Positions 33,235 to 40,726 of a stretch of DNA of 64,000 nucleotides are shown here, piece by piece. Within the stretch, counting starts at the first letter, position 1; every line of letters starts with the position of its first letter. The notes beneath the pieces are model-generated. The model was not told where the DNA came from. It was given only the letters and a program-made list of their open reading frames with translations, and made no database searches. The stretch is from positions 1 to 64,000 of the forward strand of contig CAYLQY010000013.1 of assembly GCA_964386325.1 (NCBI GenBank). Reading direction: 5' to 3'. This DNA is from Anaerorhabdus sp964386325. Its GTDB lineage: Bacteria; Bacillota_I; Bacilli_A; Erysipelotrichales; Erysipelotrichaceae. A program made the position numbers and the translations under genes.

Positions 33235-33755
33235 TTCATTTGCATTCCCATCTCACGTAACTCTTCATAAGTTGTACCTTCTTCCATATAGAGAATTTCT
33301 CCAATTTCTATTTCTCCATTTTGACGAGGAAGAAGCTCAGGTAATAATGCTTGTCGGTAATCTTCACTACAAACCTTATTGATGAAAGTCCCTAAAGTCG
33401 ATACGTAAAGTTCTCCAAAGTAATCCTTTATTTCAATTCGATTACATTCTTGACTCATGATAAAGTTTGCGATGTTTTCCATTGTTCCCGTGAAAACGAA
33501 AGGTTCAGCACGTTCACCACTCTTTCCTATGACGTATCCATAGACTGTATCTATTTCATTATTCACACTTTGTTCAAAGGTTTGATGATTTTCTAACCAT
33601 GTGGTCAATGAATATTGGACGTTTTCCATTTCTAGTAGAAGTTCCTCAAAGTCTGCAACATCATCAAGATCACTAAAATCATTTGTGACTTCAATAAGTC
33701 GACCATCGATTTCTTCTAAGACTTCTCTAAGATGCACGTAATTTTCTTTTTCCAT
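33231..33755 (-). CDS. Acidic conjugation operon protein of unknown function
   Basis: This 174-residue acidic protein has heptad-like helices in its first 70 residues (REVLEEIDGRLIEV, DVADFEELLLEMENV). No membrane segment is seen. ATG 33755 is chosen because AGGAG lies 7 nt upstream; a longer frame from 33827 starts inside the previous gene. It overlaps the VirB3-like gene by 29 nt and the next gene by 4 nt, so it is tightly coupled to the channel genes. Confidence 0.65.
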   Translation of the reverse strand: MEKENYVHLREVLEEIDGRLIEVTNDFSDLDDVADFEELLLEMENVQYSLTTWLENHQTFEQSVNNEIDTVYGYVIGKSGERAEPFVFTGTMENIANFIMSQECNRIEIKDYFGELYVSTLGTFINKVCSEDYRQALLPELLPRQNGEIEIGEILYMEEGTTYEELREMGMQMK

Positions 33756-34032
33756 TTCTTTCTCCTTCTTTTCTATTTTTCCTATCCCACAAAAAAGTTT
33801 GTTGAGATAGAAAAAAGACACAGGCATGAAGGATATAATCCGATATGCTTATGTCTTCGATTCTCATTGTACATATTCCATAGACAATACTACACACTAG
33901 GGGTAACATCCATCCGAGATAGATTAAAAGTACTAATCCTAATATGCTTGTAAATGCAAGCACACAGATGTCCCACATCTTCCAAAACCACATCATTGGT
34001 TTTGCTTTCAAATTCTTCGGATAGATTATCAT
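33727..34032 (-). CDS. VirB3/PrgI-like membrane protein
   Basis: This 101-residue protein begins YPKNLKAKPMMWFWKMWDICVLAF, with two hydrophobic segments (residues 22-60) and a basic tail. Small two-segment proteins of this type (VirB3 or PrgI) are normally encoded just before VirB4. It overlaps the VirB6-like gene by 4 nt. Confidence 0.7.
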   Translation of the reverse strand: MIIYPKNLKAKPMMWFWKMWDICVLAFTSILGLVLLIYLGWMLPLVCSIVYGICTMRIEDISISDYILHACVFFLSQQTFLWDRKNRKEGERNGKRKLRAS

Positions 34033-34886
34033 TTTACACCTCCCACAATACGACTAATTGTTGATCCTAGATTAATAGCTGAACTCATTGAATACATTGC
34101 GCTAGTCATACTAGCACGTGTGCTTGTATCCATACCAAAACGATCTGCAATTCTTGGTATTTCTCCTGAGGCTAACATCACACCAACACCTAAAAGCATA
34201 TTTAGTGGCATAATCATGAGACCAATGCATAACATGACTGTTTGTAAGAAAGCAGTTAAGCATAGACCTAATATTTGTTTACACCAACTCATAAACCCAT
34301 CTTGATACCCTCGGGGGACAGAGAACATGTAAAACGATCCAACCGCAATTTGAATAAACATGATTCCTCCACGTTTTAAATTTGCGAAAAATACTTTTAC
34401 AACTGCATATCCCATCACAATGAGTAAGATTAATGTGAGTAATGCCCCAACTCCTGCATTCGTTAATAAAGTTATCATCTCCGTAGCTGTAACATTGATC
34501 GATTGATTCAGTCCGATGATATTTCCTACAAGACTAGTTTGTAAGGATATCGCAAATTTATATAGTTCAATTGGAACAGTTGTGAATAATGAAACAGCCA
34601 TAAACCCTTTAATCACATTCAATCCAAGGGATCGTATATCTGCTTTACCATTTTGATATTCAATCGCTAACTCAAAAACAGCGACCACAAGACCGATGAC
34701 AAATAGGATCCATGCAAGATAACTAAAGAAAAGTACAACTGCTTGAACCCAAGGGAGTTGAAATAAATCAGCTCCCATATTATTCATCATTCCAAAGAAT
34801 GAATTAATGGACTCAAGAACTTGTTCATAAATCCAATTGAGAATTTGCTCAAAAATGTCATTGACGACAAAATCCCAGATAAACAT
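34029..34886 (-). CDS. VirB6/TrbL-like membrane channel protein
   Basis: This 285-residue protein has about six membrane segments: AVVLFFSYLAWILFVIGLVVAV, LGLNVIKGFMAVSLFTTV, ALLTLILLIVMGYAVVKVFF, and others near 185-245. The mix of segments with Gly/Met-rich loops fits the TrbL/VirB6 group that forms the inner channel. It begins 1 nt after the stop of the VirB2-like gene. Confidence 0.82.
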   Translation of the reverse strand: MFIWDFVVNDIFEQILNWIYEQVLESINSFFGMMNNMGADLFQLPWVQAVVLFFSYLAWILFVIGLVVAVFELAIEYQNGKADIRSLGLNVIKGFMAVSLFTTVPIELYKFAISLQTSLVGNIIGLNQSINVTATEMITLLTNAGVGALLTLILLIVMGYAVVKVFFANLKRGGIMFIQIAVGSFYMFSVPRGYQDGFMSWCKQILGLCLTAFLQTVMLCIGLMIMPLNMLLGVGVMLASGEIPRIADRFGMDTSTRASMTSAMYSMSSAINLGSTISRIVGGVK

Positions 34887-34887
34887 A

Positions 34888-35214
34888 CTAAACGATAGAC
34901 CAAATAAACTGCGGAGCAGTTAGTGTAAACAACAAACAGCAGAAAAGAATAACAGGAGCCGTCCATTCAATCATGCCATGTTTTCGATAATCAAAATAAG
35001 CAGATCCAGCTTTAACAAAGAGACAAATTACTAAGATGATGTCTAAAGCAGGGAAGATGACATTGTTTGTTACTGTTTGGATTTGTCTTTTTGCAGAATT
35101 CCAAGTTTGTTCAATTACTCCTGAAATATCACCTTCAGCATATACTTGTTGAACAACCATTGAAGACAGGATTATAAAGCTGAAGATAAATTTACTCATC
35201 AATTTCTTCATCAA
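34888..35214 (-). CDS. VirB2/DUF3852-like pilin or channel subunit
   Basis: This 108-residue protein has a signal peptide (MMKKLMSKFIFSFIILSSMVVQQVYA) and two hydrophobic segments (FPALDIILVICLFVKAGSAYF; APVILFCCLLFTLTAPQFI). This is the size and layout of VirB2/TrbC-type proteins and of DUF3852 in Gram-positive ICEs. Position directly before the VirB6-like gene supports it. Confidence 0.75.
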   Translation of the reverse strand: MMKKLMSKFIFSFIILSSMVVQQVYAEGDISGVIEQTWNSAKRQIQTVTNNVIFPALDIILVICLFVKAGSAYFDYRKHGMIEWTAPVILFCCLLFTLTAPQFIWSIV

Positions 35215-35353
35215 TTTCGTTCTCCTTTACTTCTTGATAGAAGTCTATAAAATCAAATGGATCTACATTGGTTAATCGACACCATTCATCCACCATATCG
35301 ATAATGGCAGAAAAATCGATTGTTTGTTGTACAGGATTTTCTTCTTTACTCAT
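35192..35353 (-). CDS. Small acidic protein coupled to Dam
   Basis: A 53-residue frame begins at ATG 35353 (GAGG 6 nt upstream) and reads MSKEENPVQQTIDFSAIIDM and so on, ending with acidic residues. It overlaps the Dam stop by 8 nt and the VirB2-like gene by 23 nt, so it is part of the operon. No family recognised. Confidence 0.6.
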   Translation of the reverse strand: MSKEENPVQQTIDFSAIIDMVDEWCRLTNVDPFDFIDFYQEVKENEIDEEIDE

Positions 35354-36266
35354 TGGTTTCCTCACTTTCATAGATGAACTCAAGTTGTGCATATGCATCT
35401 TGGTTCTTTTCTTGAATATCATAATTGGCAATTAAGACTTCCTTATAAATACTTCCTGATTTATTGGAGATAAAGTTATTACGCTCTACACTAACAATGC
35501 AAAAATCTTTATATAGGTCACGGATAAAAGGACAATCATTATACGAAAGCAAAAACTTACCTTTTATATTGGATAAGACATTCTTTAATCGATGATGATC
35601 CTGTTCATTGAAACTTGCCTCATAATATTCAGCTTTATAGTAAGGTGGATCACAATAGAAAAAAGACTCTTCAGCATCATGTTGTTTAATGAGTCCTTCA
35701 AAGTCTTTGTTTTCGATATTCACTTTTCTCAGTCTTTCTGAACATTTGTAAATATGATTACTAATATTCACAATTTTAGAAGGTTGGGAGTTATAGGATT
35801 TGCCTCCTGCGGCGAAGCTATACGAGATGAGTTTAAAATAATTGACTGCTTGCATCAAATCTCGATCTTCTGCTTTACGAGTGAGTAAATCTACAAATTC
35901 CTTTTCTTCTAATGGGGGTAACATCTCTTTTGCGAGTGCAATATTCTCATTCAAATAGGTATACGGAATACGTTCGTTATTCAAGAACTTATAGAGACAA
36001 GAAAACTCTTGCCTAGAGTTGAGATTGTAAACACCAAGTTCATGGAGAAATTCAAACGGTCTTTCCTTGACTACTTGGAATAGATTCACTAAATGCTTAT
36101 TGAAGTCATTGTAAACTTCTACTTTATCTGTTTTCTTTCTTGCAAAGAGAATAGATCCGCCACCACCGAATACCTCTACATACTTTGCATACTTTGTTGG
36201 AAAACGTGGAATGATTTCTTCAGCCAAACACCATTTACCACCCATCCAAACTAATAAACCCTTCAT
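35346..36266 (-). CDS. Dam-type DNA adenine methyltransferase
   Basis: This 306-residue N6-adenine methyltransferase of the D12 class has the SAM motif YVEVFGGGGSILF near residue 29 and the catalytic DPPYY near 206. It has no restriction partner nearby, so it is solitary. In mobile elements such enzymes often protect the incoming DNA or regulate. It heads the mating-channel operon, so it would be made early in a recipient. Its specificity cannot be read from sequence. Confidence 0.9.
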   Translation of the reverse strand: MKGLLVWMGGKWCLAEEIIPRFPTKYAKYVEVFGGGGSILFARKKTDKVEVYNDFNKHLVNLFQVVKERPFEFLHELGVYNLNSRQEFSCLYKFLNNERIPYTYLNENIALAKEMLPPLEEKEFVDLLTRKAEDRDLMQAVNYFKLISYSFAAGGKSYNSQPSKIVNISNHIYKCSERLRKVNIENKDFEGLIKQHDAEESFFYCDPPYYKAEYYEASFNEQDHHRLKNVLSNIKGKFLLSYNDCPFIRDLYKDFCIVSVERNNFISNKSGSIYKEVLIANYDIQEKNQDAYAQLEFIYESEETNE

Positions 36267-36303
36267 AACATCACTCCTTTCAAAAGGGTACTCATCAATA
36301 AAA

Positions 36304-36327
36304 AAATCATACTAGATAGTACGATTT
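36304..36327 (-). terminator. Intrinsic terminator
   Basis: AAATCATACT/AGTACGATTT with a 4-nt loop and one wobble; T-run on the minus strand. It ends the 36355-37515 gene. Confidence 0.7.
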
Positions 36328-36354
36328 CCTTAACTAATTCAATTTTAAAAGCCT

Positions 36355-37515
36355 TCATAGTTTCATACCATCCATTCTTTGTTCTTGTGGTGATAATTCT
36401 TCTAATAATTCAGCCAAGAACTCTTGATCTTCTTTTGTAAGAGCAATGTTTGGCTCATTTGATCGTTCAAGAAAACCTTCAATGATTTCTTTTGTCTTTT
36501 CCTTAGTCAAATAATAGTCGAAGAAGTCAGATTTAAATAATGTTTGCAAATCAAAATTATGTTCTCTTTCATACCAATATGAGAATCGATCAATGGGTGT
36601 AAGAATTTTTTCACACCCCATAGCTAACACTTCACTTATCGACATTTTCTTTGAATCAAGACTTCTTCTTATTCCATCTTTATAGAGATTAACCAAGTCA
36701 TCAAATGTATCGTAAGTATGATTTACTTCGCCATTTAGCATTTCGACAAATTGATCTTCTCTGTATTCAACTTGTGTCTCTGATTGAGAATTGACGTATC
36801 TCATGAATTCATTTACTTTTAACTCATGGTCTTTTAGAATGATGACTTCTTCATCTGTAATAATTCCTTGTTCATGATAACTTTCCAGATTTCTATTGAA
36901 AGGATTAAGTTTCATCATATTTTCAAGTGTGAACATTTTTGACTCATCAAATAAAGTTCTAAAATCACCATAACAAGTGACGACTGGACTATTGATATCA
37001 AAGTCGTATTCCGTATCTACTTCTATTGAGGTATGCCAGTCATGATTCCAAACACTATTTTCTAAATCCAATAAATCAAGCAATGAGAATCTTTCTTCCT
37101 CAATGAACTGCTTCCAATCGTCCATTTCTAGAAACTTCATTCCTGCATCCGAATCATTTATTTCATTATACAGGTACTGAAGTAAACGTCCCATGGATGC
37201 AAGGGGTGGTTTTTCAAAATAGGTAGGGAAGTAATTATAGATATGTGTTTTGAGTTTATCTTCTAGCTGTTTGTCTTCAATCATCATCCAGTGACTATTT
37301 GTATTCAACTGAATCGAGTCATCGGTGATACTTTCAAATCCTTTAGCAACCAACTTGTTCTTATCATCCCATATTTCATAATCAAAGTAATGCTGATTTT
37401 CTTCGAATAAGCAGGCAATGTTGCTTACTTTTATGGTGTAATCATATTTTGATTTATAGTCATCAATATTTTCATGATGACTTTCAGTAATTATTTTATA
37501 TTTTTTATTCTCCAT
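36355..37515 (-). CDS. Large hydrophilic protein of unknown function
   Basis: This 386-residue protein is acidic and rich in aromatic and charged residues, without membrane segments or a recognised motif. A C-terminal helical region (EDQEFLAELLEELSPQEQR) stands out. GAGGTAAA precedes ATG 37515. It lies alone between two terminators beside the transfer operon. It might be an anti-restriction or accessory protein, but there is no direct evidence. Confidence 0.6.
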   Translation of the reverse strand: MENKKYKIITESHHENIDDYKSKYDYTIKVSNIACLFEENQHYFDYEIWDDKNKLVAKGFESITDDSIQLNTNSHWMMIEDKQLEDKLKTHIYNYFPTYFEKPPLASMGRLLQYLYNEINDSDAGMKFLEMDDWKQFIEEERFSLLDLLDLENSVWNHDWHTSIEVDTEYDFDINSPVVTCYGDFRTLFDESKMFTLENMMKLNPFNRNLESYHEQGIITDEEVIILKDHELKVNEFMRYVNSQSETQVEYREDQFVEMLNGEVNHTYDTFDDLVNLYKDGIRRSLDSKKMSISEVLAMGCEKILTPIDRFSYWYEREHNFDLQTLFKSDFFDYYLTKEKTKEIIEGFLERSNEPNIALTKEDQEFLAELLEELSPQEQRMDGMKL

Positions 37516-37540
37516 TTTACCTCATTCTTCCCATAAAAAA

Positions 37541-37561
37541 GGAGAAGCACTTGTCTTCTCC
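37541..37561 (-). terminator. Intrinsic terminator
   Basis: GGAGAAG/CTTCTCC with a 7-nt loop, followed by a T-run on the minus strand. It ends the small DUF6440-like gene. Confidence 0.8.
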
Positions 37562-37568
37562 AAAAAAT

Positions 37569-37739
37569 CTATTTTTTATTTACAACTGGTTTTCCTTCAG
37601 AATCAAGCAAAGGAGTCAGTCCTGCACCTGTAGATCCTGTCATCCATAAATATTGAATTCCTGTAACTGTGTCTTCTATGATCACTGTTGGAAAAACTCT
37701 GCCTTCTCGGTATACTTCTTTAAATCGATTATTACTCAT
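37569..37739 (-). CDS. DUF6440-like small protein
   Basis: A 56-residue frame begins at ATG 37739 and reads MSNNRFKEVYREGRVFPTVI, then DTVTGIQYLWMTGSTGAGLTP and LLDSEGKPVVNKK. The pattern (TGIQYLW, GAGLTPLLDxxGKP) matches the DUF6440 group of small proteins seen in Firmicutes and their phages. Function unknown. It has its own terminator. Confidence 0.65.
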   Translation of the reverse strand: MSNNRFKEVYREGRVFPTVIIEDTVTGIQYLWMTGSTGAGLTPLLDSEGKPVVNKK

Positions 37740-37831
37740 AAAATTCTCTTTTCTTTCAATAGTGTTATTGTTACAATTTGGTTAATTTTTATTTTGAATT
37801 ATCATACGTTTATGAATAATTAAGGAAGATA

Positions 37832-38779
37832 TTAATTGTTTTTATCTAGGGGTTCATAATGAGCAAGTTTACCATCGGTGTAAATGTCTATAGAGCAACC
37901 TCTCATTCGCCACAATTCCATTGTAAAATCAAGTATTTTTGTATCAAAATTTTTAGATACCATTTGATATAGTAAATAGCCTTCTTTAGTTAATAATAAA
38001 TTGCCTGATTTGACAGGATGAGGACTGTATATAGTCAAAGTACGTTTACCGTAAGTCAAATTTACTGGATTTTTATAAAAACTATACTCATGATCGAAAT
38101 TTATTTCAATTAAACCGAGTCTTGATAATTCAGCGAGTGCTGATCGATGCAAGCCTCGACTTGAATATGGAAGTATATTCTTAGAAAAAAATATTATTGG
38201 ATGAGATACAATGCCATTATAATTTCCTTCAGTTCTCATCTCAGAAAAGCAAAATGTGGTTAGCAGTTCGAATGTTTTTAATTGTTCAAGGTCTATAACT
38301 GACATAATATGAAGAAACAGTTTTGAACATACCTTTGGATTTTTTGTTGCTGATGCAAGTATAGTTGCATAAATATCCTGTAAATCTTCAGAATTAGCAG
38401 TACGTACCTTATCAAAGAAATAAGCTATCCAATCTTCATCTAAGTTATCTGCTTGTGATTTTTTATTCATCTTACTTGTAGCTTTCAAAAGTATTTTTAC
38501 ACAGTTACTTTGCTCTTTAAATGATTTTTCACAAGCAGATAATATTTTTGCTTTATCATCTTCAGTTAAAGTGTTTGATGAAATTATTCTTACAATTTCA
38601 TCTTCTGAATTTTGTATTTTAGATAAATCAAACTCTTGCCATAAATCACTTTCAGTATTTGAGCAATTCAATCCATGAAGTCCAATTCCAGATGATTTTC
38701 TTATTTTTTCTAATATATCATAAAAACATTCTATTTTTTTAATTATTATATTCTTTTTTTCAGCCTTAGTCTTTCCCAT
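37832..38779 (-). CDS. DUF2806-like protein
   Basis: This 315-residue protein has the DUF2806 hallmark DEDWIAYFFDKVRTANSEDL followed by YATILASATKNPKVCSKLFL near residues 115-165. The C-terminal part looks like a winged-helix sensor (LSRLGLIEINF). DUF2806 proteins are often found in defence islands and in Abi-like contexts. ATG 38779 is chosen (GGGGAG upstream) over an upstream TTG. It is the last of three genes with gaps of 28 and 92 nt. Confidence 0.7.
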   Translation of the reverse strand: MGKTKAEKKNIIIKKIECFYDILEKIRKSSGIGLHGLNCSNTESDLWQEFDLSKIQNSEDEIVRIISSNTLTEDDKAKILSACEKSFKEQSNCVKILLKATSKMNKKSQADNLDEDWIAYFFDKVRTANSEDLQDIYATILASATKNPKVCSKLFLHIMSVIDLEQLKTFELLTTFCFSEMRTEGNYNGIVSHPIIFFSKNILPYSSRGLHRSALAELSRLGLIEINFDHEYSFYKNPVNLTYGKRTLTIYSPHPVKSGNLLLTKEGYLLYQMVSKNFDTKILDFTMELWRMRGCSIDIYTDGKLAHYEPLDKNN

Positions 38780-38807
38780 ATTATTAACTCTCCCCAATAA
38801 TTACTTT

Positions 38808-39401
38808 TTAATTGTTTAAATTCTTAAGCTCGTCATTAATTAATTTTATGACTTTATCTCTATTTTTTACGTACTCTTCTTCTTTTCCGCTAAATGTTAT
38901 TGAAAATGAAACATAATGGTGAAACTCTTTTTTAATACGCAAATATACTTTGAATTTCTCAGGTGCAATTATTCCGTCTTTACATAATTTAATGATATCA
39001 TCTTCATTTCTGAAAGGACCATCATGTAATTTTTGAAAAGATATATTTTCATCATTATTTTTATCAAAATCAAATTTGCTAAGAAATATCTTCTTGAATT
39101 CTTTATTCTCTAATAATACAATAGTATCTAGACATGATTGATACGCATTTGCTAGAATGATATCTGCAATTTTTTCTTGATTAATCATCCTCTTGGAATT
39201 CATAGAATCTATTGTGAAGTATGTAATGGTAAATAGTGTAATTAATATCAAACTATTAAGAACTATTTCGAAAGTTTTAGTATCTATTTTATTGAGATCA
39301 ATATTTAGCAATTCAAGTATATTAAAATAGTCAAATACTAGATACACTATAAATATGGTGTTCGAAATAATAATTGTACATAATACAGGATTTTTTTTCA
39401 T
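38808..39401 (-). CDS. Two-segment membrane protein in a putative defence trio
   Basis: This 197-residue protein has two N-terminal membrane segments (CTIIISNTIFIVYLVFDYF; FEIVLNSLILITLFTITYF) and a cytoplasmic helical domain. ATG 39401 has GGAG 6 nt upstream. Paired with a HEPN gene and a DUF2806 gene, it could be the membrane effector or anchor of an abortive-infection system; this is inference from neighbours only. Confidence 0.6.
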   Translation of the reverse strand: MKKNPVLCTIIISNTIFIVYLVFDYFNILELLNIDLNKIDTKTFEIVLNSLILITLFTITYFTIDSMNSKRMINQEKIADIILANAYQSCLDTIVLLENKEFKKIFLSKFDFDKNNDENISFQKLHDGPFRNEDDIIKLCKDGIIAPEKFKVYLRIKKEFHHYVSFSITFSGKEEEYVKNRDKVIKLINDELKNLNN

Positions 39402-39493
39402 ATTAGTCTCCAATCTTAATCAATAGATTTTTACTTTTTTATAAAATAAATCAATCTAATACTACTTCATTTCCATTGGATTCATAGATTTAG

Positions 39494-40654
39494 CTATTTT
39501 TTTATGTTATCCCAATATTCATTTATTGGTTTAACAACTGGATTTACCCCATTATTTAGTGGAGAAGATATCTTTCTGATTTCATTTAATCTTTCAGAAA
39601 AAACTCTTGAAAATTCTTGAATCCCTCTCATATCTGAAATACTTTTTGAAATGACCGCAGCACTTGAAGAATAATCTAAACTACTAACAAAAGAATTTAC
39701 CAATTGTTTGTGACTTATACTTAAATACTCATCGTTTGAATTTTTAAATGAATCACTATTTACTATTGAGGACATTTCCATAATTGTCTTTTGCGCACTG
39801 GTGATTGTGCTCTTCATAGAATTAAATTCTTCAAAAGTGAAGTTTCGATTGTGGGCTACTTTATTACGACAGTTACGGATATCATTAAATTGATTTTTGA
39901 AATGCAAATTTGTACCGTTTACAGAAAATAATCGTTCCCAATCAGATCGTGGTTTTAGTAAACTAACTTTTTGACTTAATTCCACTTTATCTATTGAATT
40001 ATCTTTTATTCCTCTTATAACTTGTTCATATAGTTCTGTTTCAACTTCAGTCCATTGCTCATTAAATAAGATATCATTAATAGTTCCGAAATCAATAAAA
40101 TCGAATATTTGATGTTCTTCGAATAACAACTTTTCTTTTTTGCTATTCTTTTTGATATTAGCTTTAATCTCGCTTTTTTGACTTTCATTTAATGTTTTTG
40201 TATTAAAATCTAAATCGAAATTGGAAATATATGTATCATACATAAATTTTCTTAAAATTCTTTCGAAATTAGATAATTTTTCGTAAAGTTTATTACAATA
40301 GATATTAGAGTAACCATTATATGTATTTATAATTTTATAATTATGATTAATATTAGACTGGTATATTATAGTATTCACATCATCGAGAGTTTTACAACAT
40401 TTCTTTATTGCTGGAGAATCAGCTCTAACTTCTACTCTAATATTATTTTCAAGATCATCAAACAAAATTTTGAAGTTGCAAGCAAGATCATCTAACTTCT
40501 TAAATTCAATAGTATTTCCTTTTTCAGTAGATTTAGTAAAATAATTAGTTTTCAATTCATTGCAAATTTTTAACTTCAGCCATTCTATGTTAGGCTTTTT
40601 TTGATTGACCCTTTTCTCATTTTTCAGTATAAAAACATAATAGCAACTTAGCAT
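39494..40654 (-). CDS. HEPN-domain protein (putative RNase toxin of a defence trio)
   Basis: This 386-residue protein has a HEPN catalytic motif RNKVAH (R-x4-H) in QFNDIRNCRNKVAHNRNF near residue 275, at the end of a helical bundle. An acidic and Lys-rich region precedes it. HEPN RNases act in abortive infection and toxin-antitoxin systems. GGAGAGG precedes ATG 40654. With the membrane protein and DUF2806 protein downstream it forms a compact cargo unit between the conjugation and Tad operons. The nuclease activity is inferred from the motif. Confidence 0.7.
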   Translation of the reverse strand: MLSCYYVFILKNEKRVNQKKPNIEWLKLKICNELKTNYFTKSTEKGNTIEFKKLDDLACNFKILFDDLENNIRVEVRADSPAIKKCCKTLDDVNTIIYQSNINHNYKIINTYNGYSNIYCNKLYEKLSNFERILRKFMYDTYISNFDLDFNTKTLNESQKSEIKANIKKNSKKEKLLFEEHQIFDFIDFGTINDILFNEQWTEVETELYEQVIRGIKDNSIDKVELSQKVSLLKPRSDWERLFSVNGTNLHFKNQFNDIRNCRNKVAHNRNFTFEEFNSMKSTITSAQKTIMEMSSIVNSDSFKNSNDEYLSISHKQLVNSFVSSLDYSSSAAVISKSISDMRGIQEFSRVFSERLNEIRKISSPLNNGVNPVVKPINEYWDNIKK

Positions 40655-40726
40655 AGTTCCTCTCCATAGAATCTATTTCTAATGTTATTCTAGCATATTT
40701 ATGATTTTGTGAACTAATTTTCATTT

